The notes under the pieces are model-generated. The model did not search any database and was not told the origin of the DNA. It saw nothing but the letters and a program-made list of their open reading frames with translations. A stretch of DNA of 63,612 bases from Flavobacteriaceae bacterium (lineage in GTDB: Bacteria > Bacteroidota > Bacteroidia > Flavobacteriales > Flavobacteriaceae): NCBI GenBank assembly GCA_029268555.1, contig JAQWNN010000022.1, positions 1 through 63,612 of the forward strand, written 5' to 3'. Shown here piece after piece: positions 50,693 through 60,530 of the stretch (within the stretch, counting starts at the first letter, position 1; the number at the start of each line of letters is the position of its first letter). A program made the position numbers and the translations under genes.

Positions 50693-52312
50693 ATGCAAAC
50701 ACTAGAGTTATTAGATTGGATTTCAATTGCGATCTATTTTACAATTCTGGCTGGGATTGCTATTTGGGTAATTAAAGGTAAAAAGGAAAATACTGAAGAT
50801 TATTTTTTGGCAGGAAGAAATGTAGGATGGTTTGTTGTGGGTGCCTCTATTTTTGCTTCCAATATTGGTTCAGAACATGTGGTAGGCTTAGCTGGGGCTG
50901 GAGCTAGTGATAAACTTCCTTTATTAATATATGAAGTCCATGCTTGGATTGTATTAATATTAGGCTGGGTGTTCTTGCCATTTTATCAAAGGGCTGGGGT
51001 GTTTACTATGCCAGAGTTTTTAGAAAAACGATTTGATTCAAGGTTACGTTGGATTCTATCTGTATTTTCAATTGTTGCTTATGTTCTTACCAAGATATCT
51101 GTTACGATTTATGCAGGAGGTGTGGTAGTCTCCGCTTTATTAGGAATTGATTTTTGGACTGGTGCAATCGCAACTGTTATATTAACAGGACTTTACACTA
51201 TTTTTGGAGGGATGCGTGCTGTTGTCTATACCGAAACACTTCAGACTTTAGTTTTAATTTTAGGAGCGGCTATTTTGACTTATGTCGGATTAGAACGTGT
51301 TGGCGGTTGGGAAAGTATGAAGTCAACTGTTACTCCTGAATATTTAAATATGTGGAGATCCGCTTCTGACCCTGATTTTCCATGGCCCTCTTTGTTTATT
51401 TCAAGCACCATTGTTGGAATTTGGTATTGGTGCACAGATCAATATATAGTGCAAAGAACACTAACAGCGAAAAATATAAAGGAAGGCAGGCGCGGAACTA
51501 TTTTTGGAGCCTTAATGAAATTACTTCCAGTCTTTTTATTCTTAATTCCAGGGGTTATTGCATTAGCATTAAAAATGCGAGGAGAACTATATTGGGAAAA
51601 CGCTGATGAAGCTTTTCCAATATTAATGAGTAATTTATTACCAGCAGGACTAAGAGGGTTAGTTGCTGCTGGTCTATTGGCTGCCTTAATGAGTTCATTA
51701 GCATCAGTTTTCAACTCAGTATCAACTTTATTCACAGTTGATATTTATAAAAAATTGCGTCCAGAAACCCCTGAAAAAAAACTTGTTAAAACAGGTCAAA
51801 TTGCAACTCTTATTGTTGTGATTATTGGTATTTTATGGATCCCAATTATGGCAAATATTTCTGGAGTACTTTATGAGTACCTTCAATCAGTACAGACATA
51901 TATTGCTCCCCCCATTGCAGCTGTATTTATTATGGGAATCATGCATAAGCGTATTAATGCTCAAGGAGCTTATGTGACTTTGGTTTTAGGTTTTGTAATT
52001 GGGTTTGGAAGAATTTTATTAGAGATAATAAATGGCTCTCTTATACCAGGTAGCTTTTTACATCTTTTAGGAACAGTAAACTACCTAGACTTTGGAGCTT
52101 GGTTTTTTCTTTTTTGTATTTTTACAATTATTGTTGTGAGTTTAGCTACACCTGAACCACCAGCCGAAAAAGTATTGAATTTAACATTTGGAACTGTTAC
52201 GACAAAGGAAAAGAAAATTTCAAGATCTACCTTTGATTGGAAGGATGTCATAGTCTCAATTTTTGTTATACTTGTCGTGATTTTTGTACTGGTATGGTTT
52301 AATGGCAAATAA
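50693..52312 (+). CDS. sodium/solute symporter (SSS family, SGLT-like)
   Basis: EDYFLAGRNVGWFVVGASIFASNIGSEHVVGLAG; 13-14 TM pattern. Confidence 0.92.
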   Translation: MQTLELLDWISIAIYFTILAGIAIWVIKGKKENTEDYFLAGRNVGWFVVGASIFASNIGSEHVVGLAGAGASDKLPLLIYEVHAWIVLILGWVFLPFYQRAGVFTMPEFLEKRFDSRLRWILSVFSIVAYVLTKISVTIYAGGVVVSALLGIDFWTGAIATVILTGLYTIFGGMRAVVYTETLQTLVLILGAAILTYVGLERVGGWESMKSTVTPEYLNMWRSASDPDFPWPSLFISSTIVGIWYWCTDQYIVQRTLTAKNIKEGRRGTIFGALMKLLPVFLFLIPGVIALALKMRGELYWENADEAFPILMSNLLPAGLRGLVAAGLLAALMSSLASVFNSVSTLFTVDIYKKLRPETPEKKLVKTGQIATLIVVIIGILWIPIMANISGVLYEYLQSVQTYIAPPIAAVFIMGIMHKRINAQGAYVTLVLGFVIGFGRILLEIINGSLIPGSFLHLLGTVNYLDFGAWFFLFCIFTIIVVSLATPEPPAEKVLNLTFGTVTTKEKKISRSTFDWKDVIVSIFVILVVIFVLVWFNGK

Positions 52313-52459
52313 AATTTACATTTATAGTTTTTTAATTTAACAGTATGAAAATATTTTAAATGTTGGGATACAATCAAATATAAAAATCAATTCTTTAGAT
52401 TTAGAAACCTTACTTTTTTTATTGTTAATTTTGATAAACTTATCTTAACTTCAAATAAA

Positions 52460-54670
52460 TTGAAAAATTATATTACACTGCTATTGGTGTTTTCTATTGT
52501 TGCTGCACATTCACAAAATAATAATCTCAATAAAAATTTAAGTTTTAATATTAGTTCTTTAAAAGAAGAACCTCTCATTGACGGAAATATTTTAGGGGAA
52601 GAAATTTGGAATTCTGTCGAACCCATAACAGATTTAAAACAGATTAAACCTGATTACGGCGCTCCCGCAACGGAAAATACAGAAATCAGGATAGCTTACA
52701 CTTCAAAAACACTTTATGTAGCTGTAGTTTGTTATGATTCAGCACCAGAAAAGATTGTTGTTTCAGATTCGAGAAGAGACACTGACCTAAGCGATGATGA
52801 TAGTTTTTTATTTATAGTTGATACCTTCAATGATGAACAAAATGGTTTTTTATTTGGAACCAATGCAGATGGTATGGAATATGATGCTCAAATTAATAAT
52901 GAGGGTCAAGGAAATTTTAGTAATAGTAGGCAGCAAGGTGGTGCTGTTGGGGGTACAAACATTAACTGGGATGCTGCATGGGAGGTGAAAACAGAAAAAG
53001 GAGATTTCGGATGGAGTGCAGAATTTGCGATTCCGCTTAGGTCTATAAGGTTTAATGGTGGAGAAAATCAATCTTGGGGAATAAACTTTCAACGAAATAT
53101 TAGTAAAAGGACTGAAACTGCATATTGGGCAAATCTCCCCTTAGGCTTTGATATCAAGAGAGTCTCTGTTGCTGGGAAAATTGGAGGCTTAAATTTGAAG
53201 TCTCCGAAAAACTTAAAAGTTATCCCTTATGGTTTAGTTCAAACAATCCAAAATAATCAACCATCAAAAAACAGTAATAGTAATTCAGATTTTGGAGGAG
53301 AAGTGAAATATAGTTTAACATCAGCATTGACGTTAGATATGACATACAATACTGATTTTGCACAAGTTGAGGTTGACGAACAACAAATAAATTTAGATCG
53401 TTTTAATCTTTTTTTTCCAGAAAAACGTTTATTTTTTCTTGAAAACGCAGGCCAATTTAGTGTAGGAAGTCCAGGAGAGGTTGAACTTTTTTTTAGTAGA
53501 AGAATTGGAATAGGAAACAATGGAAGCTTAGTTCCAATAATAGGAGGATCAAGAGTTTCAGGTAAAGTTGGACAAACTAATATTGGTTTACTTAACATGT
53601 TTACCGATGAAGTTCCAAATCAATCTGGAGAAATAGATATTATAAAAAATAATTATTCTGTTGGAAGAGTAAACCATGATTTTGCGGGCAAAAGATCATC
53701 TATTGGGGGTGTTTTTGTAAATCGTTCTGGAATAGGTGTGGATTCAGATTATAATCGTGTTTTTGCTATGGATGGGAAATTAGGTATTGGTAAAAAATCA
53801 CAGCTTTCTGGTTATATTTCTAAAAGCAATACCCCTGGAATTTCGATGAATGATCATGCTTTTAATTTTTTAGCAGTTTATAATTGGAATGGGTGGAGGA
53901 TAAATGCTGGTTATACTGAAGTTGGAGAGGGATTTAATCCTGAAGTTGGTTTCTTATCACGCTCTGGTTTTAAAAAACCTGAGTTTTTAATATTTAAACA
54001 ATGGCGTCCAAAAAATACAGGAAAACTTTTAGAAGTAAGACCTCACATATCCTACAGAGGCTATTGGAATTTTCAAAACATCCAAGAAACTGGATTTTTA
54101 CATGTCGATAATCACTGGGTGTGGGAAAGTGGATTTGAAATACATACTGGTATAAATTTTACACGAGAGACAGTACTCTCTCCTTTCTCAATTTCAAATG
54201 TTACAGTCGATATCGGTGAATTCAACCATCAAGAATTACAGTTTGTCTTGATTACTAATCCCAATAAAAAATTATACTTTCAAAATCGAACTTACATAGG
54301 GGGTTACTTTGGTGGTAGTAGAATTTCAAGTAGAAATAAGGCTAATTTTAGATTAGGAGATAAATTTAATACTGAAGGAGTTTTAAATTACAATAGACTA
54401 AAATTACCCAATGGTAATGCAAATGTATTTATTTCAGGTGCTCGTCTGTCCTACTCTTTTACTCCTAGAATGTTTTTACAAAGTCTGGTTCAGTATAATA
54501 ATGTTTCAAATATAACGTCTGTCAATGCACGTTTCGGCTGGCTAAGAAATGCTAATACTGGATTATTTGTTGTAATTAATATAATTAAGGATACGGACTA
54601 TTTTGATGCACTCAATAATCAAAGCATCACCATTAAATACAGTTATCAATTTGATCTACTGCGAAAATAA
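52460..54670 (+). CDS. DUF5916 protein (CBM9-like N-term plus barrel), TTG start
   Basis: PLIDGNILGEEIWNSVEPITDLKQIKPDYGAPATENTEIRIAYTSKTLYVAVVCYD; FFPEKRLFFLENAGQFSVG. Confidence 0.85.
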   Translation: MKNYITLLLVFSIVAAHSQNNNLNKNLSFNISSLKEEPLIDGNILGEEIWNSVEPITDLKQIKPDYGAPATENTEIRIAYTSKTLYVAVVCYDSAPEKIVVSDSRRDTDLSDDDSFLFIVDTFNDEQNGFLFGTNADGMEYDAQINNEGQGNFSNSRQQGGAVGGTNINWDAAWEVKTEKGDFGWSAEFAIPLRSIRFNGGENQSWGINFQRNISKRTETAYWANLPLGFDIKRVSVAGKIGGLNLKSPKNLKVIPYGLVQTIQNNQPSKNSNSNSDFGGEVKYSLTSALTLDMTYNTDFAQVEVDEQQINLDRFNLFFPEKRLFFLENAGQFSVGSPGEVELFFSRRIGIGNNGSLVPIIGGSRVSGKVGQTNIGLLNMFTDEVPNQSGEIDIIKNNYSVGRVNHDFAGKRSSIGGVFVNRSGIGVDSDYNRVFAMDGKLGIGKKSQLSGYISKSNTPGISMNDHAFNFLAVYNWNGWRINAGYTEVGEGFNPEVGFLSRSGFKKPEFLIFKQWRPKNTGKLLEVRPHISYRGYWNFQNIQETGFLHVDNHWVWESGFEIHTGINFTRETVLSPFSISNVTVDIGEFNHQELQFVLITNPNKKLYFQNRTYIGGYFGGSRISSRNKANFRLGDKFNTEGVLNYNRLKLPNGNANVFISGARLSYSFTPRMFLQSLVQYNNVSNITSVNARFGWLRNANTGLFVVINIIKDTDYFDALNNQSITIKYSYQFDLLRK

Positions 54671-54672
54671 TC

Positions 54673-55743
54673 TCAGTCAGGAAGGTTTTTCGTTAAAAAA
54701 CGAAGTCCATTTCTACTGAAAATATTTTCAATGTCATCTTCTCTATAACCTCTTTTTGAAAGTATCAAATCTAGTTTTTGGAGATCTTCAATAGTCTCAA
54801 GATCAAACGGGCACTGTTCTTTACCAAAACCACCATCTAAATCAGAACCAATCATTACATGCTCTGTATTCCCAGCTATCTGACAAATATCATCAATATG
54901 ATTTACAATTATTTCCAAGTTTAATCCAATTGTGTTTGGATCCGTAATACCTCGTTTCCAATCAGGAAGCATCATCCAAGCATCAAATGCCACTCCAATT
55001 ACAGCATCTCTCTCTAAAAGTTCTTTAATTTGATCATCGTTCAACTGTCTGTCATTAGGAACTTGTTTTCTGACATTACTATGACTTGCCCATACTGGTC
55101 CATCATAAATCGTCATAGTCTCCCAAAAACTTTGATCACACAGATGAGTGGCGTCTAAAATAAGTTGCAATGAAGCTATTTCTTTTAGAAGTTCTTTTCC
55201 TTTTGTTCCAATCCCCCCTTTAGAATCTGTTCCAAAAGCATATGTACCTGGTCCATAATGAGCAGGTCCAATCGCACGCAGTCCCTCTTGATACATAAGA
55301 TGTAAATGATTCATAGATACAATAGAGTCAGCCCCTTCAAGACTAAGAATATAACCTATTGCTAATTGAGTTGAATGTTGTTCCCAACTATTTAGATGTT
55401 TCTCTAATTGTTTTTTACTATCAATTTGAACTAATTGCCCGTCCAACTCCATCTCTCGATACCAAGCCAATTGACCTTGTGTTTGTGCCCATGCCTGTTG
55501 AGGGGAATTCCAACCCGGTAAGTTGTTCTTGGGTTTTACATAACGTGCAATAAGCGTTGCCATACAAAGGCCTATATTTCCATTTCGTAAAGAAGGGAAT
55601 GAAACTACTCCTTTTTCTCGATCGGGTAAGTCTGTCATTCCGGCCTCTAAAGCACGAATCTGTTCTATTTCGAGTCGAAAGTCACGATTCCACTCCAAAG
55701 CATTCATAGATAAATCTAAATGTGCATCAAAAATAAACTTCAT
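54673..55743 (-). CDS. membrane dipeptidase (M19 renal dipeptidase family)
   Basis: FDAHLDLSMNA, LSLEGADSI, LDATHLCDQSF, WASHSNVRKQ, IGSDLDGGFG. Confidence 0.9.
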   Translation of the reverse strand: MKFIFDAHLDLSMNALEWNRDFRLEIEQIRALEAGMTDLPDREKGVVSFPSLRNGNIGLCMATLIARYVKPKNNLPGWNSPQQAWAQTQGQLAWYREMELDGQLVQIDSKKQLEKHLNSWEQHSTQLAIGYILSLEGADSIVSMNHLHLMYQEGLRAIGPAHYGPGTYAFGTDSKGGIGTKGKELLKEIASLQLILDATHLCDQSFWETMTIYDGPVWASHSNVRKQVPNDRQLNDDQIKELLERDAVIGVAFDAWMMLPDWKRGITDPNTIGLNLEIIVNHIDDICQIAGNTEHVMIGSDLDGGFGKEQCPFDLETIEDLQKLDLILSKRGYREDDIENIFSRNGLRFLTKNLPD

Positions 55744-56849
55744 GTGTCTAATTCAATTTGATGATCTCTAGCTTCAACATTCCAATATCCTGTATGAACT
55801 CCATCTTCTATAGTATATACTCGATTATATTTTGCAACTGTAGGGCAAATATGGTAAGGTAAAGCATAAAAAAGATCCCCAACCTTAAAATCGTTATCTT
55901 CAATATATTCTACAATAAGGTGTTCTTCACTTTGACTCTTATGGATTGCACTTTCTAAACCTAAAATCTCGACACGAGGTAAAGGCATTTCAGAAGCAAC
56001 TGCTTTATGTCCTAAATCAAAACAATAGATATTAGTATTGGGTTTGCTTATCAAACGAGTAATCAAAATGGCAGCGTTAAGAAATGGAGATTCTTTCCAG
56101 ATTTTCTTGTATCCAAGATCCCAAAGAAGAGTGGTCCCTGGACTAAGTAATGTTTTTTCTCGTAATGCATGTGGATAAAAACTAGGAGATCCTCCCGTTA
56201 TGATTTCAGGCACTACTCCACCGCTCTCTTCAATTTGTTTGACCAAAATAGTTATGGATTCATAATCTGAGTTGCATATAGAGATTCGCTCATTCAAATT
56301 AAATGGTCGAATATGACCATCGTAAACATGTAATCCTTGAAATTCAATTTTTATATTCTCTTCAAAAGCAGCGTAAAGTGAAAAAGCTTTTTCTGGAAGA
56401 ATTCCTGTTCGGTTCATTCCATTATTTAGGTCAATCCACAACTTGATTTTTACCCCGGTTTGTTCAGCAAGATCAGAAAACATATTTAGGGAATCCAAAT
56501 TATCAACCAAAGTCTCAAAAACAATCATTGGATTCTTTTTTTGCCAATGAATAAACTGCCTCATTTTCTCTTTAGTTGGTTGATGAGCTAATATTATTCT
56601 ATCAACACTACAGCTTATTAAAAGATTCATTTCAGAAAGTGTAGCGCATTTAAACTGGCTAATTCCTGCTTTCATCTGAAGCTTTATAATAGCTGACATC
56701 TTATGTGTTTTAACGTGTGGAATTAACCGTTTAGTCCCACCTGCTATTTGGATCATTGCTTCAATATTTTGCTCTACTCGAGCAGGATAAACGAATAATC
56801 CAGGGGTTAGTAGTTTATCTTCATCATGAACTTTAAACTCGTCTATCAT
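55740..56849 (-). CDS. D-threonine aldolase / DSD1 family PLP-dependent enzyme
   Basis: LLTPGLFVYPARVEQNIEAMI, LIPHVKTHKM, LWIDLNNGMNRTGI, ITGGSPSFYPH. Confidence 0.87.
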   Translation of the reverse strand: MIDEFKVHDEDKLLTPGLFVYPARVEQNIEAMIQIAGGTKRLIPHVKTHKMSAIIKLQMKAGISQFKCATLSEMNLLISCSVDRIILAHQPTKEKMRQFIHWQKKNPMIVFETLVDNLDSLNMFSDLAEQTGVKIKLWIDLNNGMNRTGILPEKAFSLYAAFEENIKIEFQGLHVYDGHIRPFNLNERISICNSDYESITILVKQIEESGGVVPEIITGGSPSFYPHALREKTLLSPGTTLLWDLGYKKIWKESPFLNAAILITRLISKPNTNIYCFDLGHKAVASEMPLPRVEILGLESAIHKSQSEEHLIVEYIEDNDFKVGDLFYALPYHICPTVAKYNRVYTIEDGVHTGYWNVEARDHQIELDT

Positions 56850-56857
56850 TTAAAAAA

Positions 56858-57325
56858 CTATTCTTCTAATAAAAATTGGGCCTCTATTTCTACTGCAACA
56901 TTATGTGGAAGTGACATTCCGACAGCGCTTCTTACACCAATTCCATTATCTTCACCAAAAACTTCAGCCATCAACTCACTAAATCCATTGATTACATAAG
57001 GATGCTCTTCAAAACTAGGTGTTGAATTTACCATTCCTAAAACTTTAACTAATCGCTTGATTTTATTTTTTGACTCCATATGAGTAACCAGTGTTGAAAG
57101 CATGGTAAGACCTACTTGACGAGCTGCATTTTTTCCTTGATCTCGATCCATTGTCTGACCTACCTTTCCTGTTATCAAATCCCGGTTTTTCAATATGGGA
57201 CCTTGACCAGAAACATAAAGATATTCACCTACTACAAGTAATGGACGATAAACACCCATTGGCTTTGGAGCTGGAGGCAAAATTAAACCTAGTGCCTCAA
57301 TACGCTCTTGTAAAACTATATTCAT
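56858..57325 (-). CDS. RidA family protein
   Basis: GVYRPLLVVGEYLYVSGQGPI...GVRSAVGMSLPHNVAVEIEAQFLL. Confidence 0.88.
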   Translation of the reverse strand: MNIVLQERIEALGLILPPAPKPMGVYRPLLVVGEYLYVSGQGPILKNRDLITGKVGQTMDRDQGKNAARQVGLTMLSTLVTHMESKNKIKRLVKVLGMVNSTPSFEEHPYVINGFSELMAEVFGEDNGIGVRSAVGMSLPHNVAVEIEAQFLLEE

Positions 57326-57328
57326 TTG

Positions 57329-58645
57329 TTATATAAATTGATTTAAAATTAAAACTCCAACTAGACCGCTTATACCTATGGAAGTTTCCATCAAAGTCCA
57401 TGTAGATAATGTCTCTTTTACGTTTAAATTAAAATATTCTTTAAACAACCAAAATCCACTATCATTAACATGAGAAAGCATTAGGCTACCTGAACCTATT
57501 GACAAAACCATAAGCTCAGGGCTTACTCCGGTAGATTTAACCAATGGCAAAACAATTCCTGCTGTAGTTAATCCTGCAACAGTTGCAGATCCTACCGAAA
57601 AACGAATTAAAGTTGCGATTAGCCAACCAATAATTAATGGTGACATGGAAGTGATCTCTAACAAATTTCCTATATAATCACTAATACCACTATCAACTAA
57701 AATTTGCTTTAATGAGCCTGCTCCAGCTATAATTAAAAGTATCATAGTAATACCAGAAACAGCTGTACCAAAAATTTTCATGACTTCATCCATCCTTAAA
57801 CCTCTAGAAATTCCTAATGTATAAGTCCCCACCAGGACAGTCAATAATAATGCAATTACAGGATTTCCAATAAATTTAATTATAGAAAAAAAAACTCCCT
57901 CAATATTTAAAAAATTGAGGATTAAAGTTGAAAAAGTGATTAAAATAACAGGAAGTAGGGCAGTCAAAATACTGTTTGAAAAACTCGGGAGTTCGTCCTC
58001 TAAAAAAATCTTAGTAGTCATAAATTCTTTTAAAGGTTTAGCTTCAACTTTTGGAATAAAACGTATCAAAAAAGGTCCTGAAATTAATATAACTGGTATT
58101 GCAATTATAACGCCATAAATTAGTGTCTTTCCAATATCGGCCTCAAACATTACTGAAAGAGCAGAAGGTGCTGGGTGAGGAGGAAGAAAACCATGTGTAA
58201 CTGATAAAGCAGCCAACATGGGTAATGCAATTGAAATTAAGGAAAGACCAGTTGCGGCAGCAACTGTAAAAACTAGGGGAACTAAAATTACAAATCCAAC
58301 TGAGTAAAACATGGTAATCCCAACAATAAAACCAGTAAGCATCACTGCAATTTTTGTATTTTTTACTCCAAAAATCTGGATTAATCTATTCGTTATTTTT
58401 TGAGCCGCACCACTTTCAGCAACAAGCTTACCCAGCATAGCTCCAAGACCAAGTATCATAACCAAAAATCCTAAAGTGTTACCAATCCCAGTTTCAATAG
58501 ATTCAACAATACTATTGAGTTCCATCCCCTGACCTATTCCAATAGCAATTCCAACTAGTATAAAGGCAATAAACGCATTTAAACGAACAACTAAAATGAG
58601 GAAGAATAAAAGAAGAATTCCAAGGGTGATTACTATTAACGGCAT
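57329..58645 (-). CDS. GntP family permease
   Basis: MILGLGAMLGKLVAESGAAQKI, HGFLPPHPAP, SGSLMLSHVNDSGFWLFKEYF. Confidence 0.92.
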   Translation of the reverse strand: MPLIVITLGILLLFFLILVVRLNAFIAFILVGIAIGIGQGMELNSIVESIETGIGNTLGFLVMILGLGAMLGKLVAESGAAQKITNRLIQIFGVKNTKIAVMLTGFIVGITMFYSVGFVILVPLVFTVAAATGLSLISIALPMLAALSVTHGFLPPHPAPSALSVMFEADIGKTLIYGVIIAIPVILISGPFLIRFIPKVEAKPLKEFMTTKIFLEDELPSFSNSILTALLPVILITFSTLILNFLNIEGVFFSIIKFIGNPVIALLLTVLVGTYTLGISRGLRMDEVMKIFGTAVSGITMILLIIAGAGSLKQILVDSGISDYIGNLLEITSMSPLIIGWLIATLIRFSVGSATVAGLTTAGIVLPLVKSTGVSPELMVLSIGSGSLMLSHVNDSGFWLFKEYFNLNVKETLSTWTLMETSIGISGLVGVLILNQFI

Positions 58646-58716
58646 ACGTAAAAATAGGAAAGTTAATTATATAAGCAGCTATAACAAATCTCCATATTTA
58701 GATGTAAATATTACTC

Positions 58717-60300
58717 TCACCCATTAATTGAGCCCATGGTAATATAGATAATCAAAGTAACAGCACAAAGAAATATAGAAAAGGGTTTTGTGTATTTCCA
58801 ACCCTCCATTTTAACAACTTTTAAATCATTGATTTTAAATTCTTTTTTATGCGGGTAGTAATATGAGATGAAATACATTACAACTAAATTTAAAATAAAT
58901 TCAATACCCCAAATATGAACAAAATGTATGCCTGTATCAAATACAAAACTTGCTAGAAGATAAAATGTCAAACCAACAAACAAAGCTACTTTTGCTGCTA
59001 GGGCAGAAATATTTTTGGTAAAAAATCCGACTAACATAATAGAGGCAATTGGAATGAAGAAAATCCCATTTAATTGTTGCAAAAGTTGATATAATCCGTC
59101 TGGTGCTTTGGCTACAAATGGTGCAGCAACTATAGCAAAAATAGCGAGTATAGAAGAAGTCAGTTTACCAACAAATACCAATCGCTTATCAGAAACTTTT
59201 GAATTAAAATGTCTTTTATATAGATCCAGACTGAAAATTGTTGCTGCACTATTAAGAACACTATTAAATGTACTTAATACGGCTCCCATTACGATGGCAG
59301 CAAAAATTCCTACAAAACTTGCAGGTAAAACTTTTTTAATGATTTCTGGATAGACCATATCCTGATTATTGTATAAAGAATCACCAAAATAATAGAATCC
59401 AATAACTCCAGGAAGAATAATAACCAAAGGAATGAAAATCTTAAGTAAGCCAGTGAATAGTAATCCTTTTTGTGCTTCTTTTAAATTTTTTGATCCCAAT
59501 GCACGTTGAATAATAGTTTGATTCATACACCAAAAGTAGATTTGGTTTACAATTAATCCTGTAAAGAGAACTTCAAAAGGGAGGACAGAATTTTTTGCGC
59601 CTATTACATTGAATTTACTAGGTGCATGGTTAAATACTTTTATCAAACCTTCAGAGATATTCCCCTCGCCTATACTCAATAAAGCAAGAAATGGAACTGC
59701 CAAACCTCCTATAAGTAAACCATAACCATTTATAGTATCTGAAACTGCAACAGCTTTGAGTCCACCAAGAATTGCATATAAAGAGCCGATTAAACCAACC
59801 ACCACGACTGTAAATAAAAGGGCATCTTCTTTTGATAAATCAAAAACTTCTGAAATATTAAATATACTTTCCAGATTAATTGCACCAGTATAAAGAACAA
59901 TAGGCAAAAGCGTTACGACAAAAGAGATCATTAAAAAAAAAGCAACATATGATCTGAGCATACCATCAAATCTGTTTTCTAAATACTCTGGAATAGTAGT
60001 CAATCCCATTTTCAAATATCTAGGAATAAAATAAACGGCCGCGACAATTAAAGCTAAAGCAGAAGTTACTTCCCAACCAATTACTATAAATCCGTTTTTA
60101 TATGAGGAACCATTCATGCCGATTAAATGTTCGGTTGAAATATTAGTTAACAGCATAGATCCTGCTATAACTATACCTGTCAAACTTCTACCACCTAAAA
60201 AATAACCATCTTGAGAACCTAATTTTTCATTTCTTAAGCGATACCAAGCATAGATGGCAACAAATAATGTGTAGGTTAAAAAAGTAATGAATGTAAACAT
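58717..60300 (-). CDS. solute:sodium symporter (SSS/SLC5-like)
   Basis: GYFLGGRSLTGIVIAGSMLLTNISTEHLIGMNG; multi-TM. Confidence 0.9.
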   Translation of the reverse strand: MFTFITFLTYTLFVAIYAWYRLRNEKLGSQDGYFLGGRSLTGIVIAGSMLLTNISTEHLIGMNGSSYKNGFIVIGWEVTSALALIVAAVYFIPRYLKMGLTTIPEYLENRFDGMLRSYVAFFLMISFVVTLLPIVLYTGAINLESIFNISEVFDLSKEDALLFTVVVVGLIGSLYAILGGLKAVAVSDTINGYGLLIGGLAVPFLALLSIGEGNISEGLIKVFNHAPSKFNVIGAKNSVLPFEVLFTGLIVNQIYFWCMNQTIIQRALGSKNLKEAQKGLLFTGLLKIFIPLVIILPGVIGFYYFGDSLYNNQDMVYPEIIKKVLPASFVGIFAAIVMGAVLSTFNSVLNSAATIFSLDLYKRHFNSKVSDKRLVFVGKLTSSILAIFAIVAAPFVAKAPDGLYQLLQQLNGIFFIPIASIMLVGFFTKNISALAAKVALFVGLTFYLLASFVFDTGIHFVHIWGIEFILNLVVMYFISYYYPHKKEFKINDLKVVKMEGWKYTKPFSIFLCAVTLIIYITMGSING

Positions 60301-60530
60301 GGATTAAATAATTTTTAGAGTGAAACAATTTGATTTTCTATACTTGATTTTTTTAGCTTTAAAATATTAAAATTTATTTTTCTTCTTTTAATTATTTAAA
60401 CATTGGTTTAATTAAAAGTTTCACACATTATTTTTTTGAAAATTTTAGGGTTTTATACTTTTAAATCTGTAAGCAATATGGTAATAATTACGAAATAAAC
60501 GTAAAAAAAATATTTATATTTAATAATATT

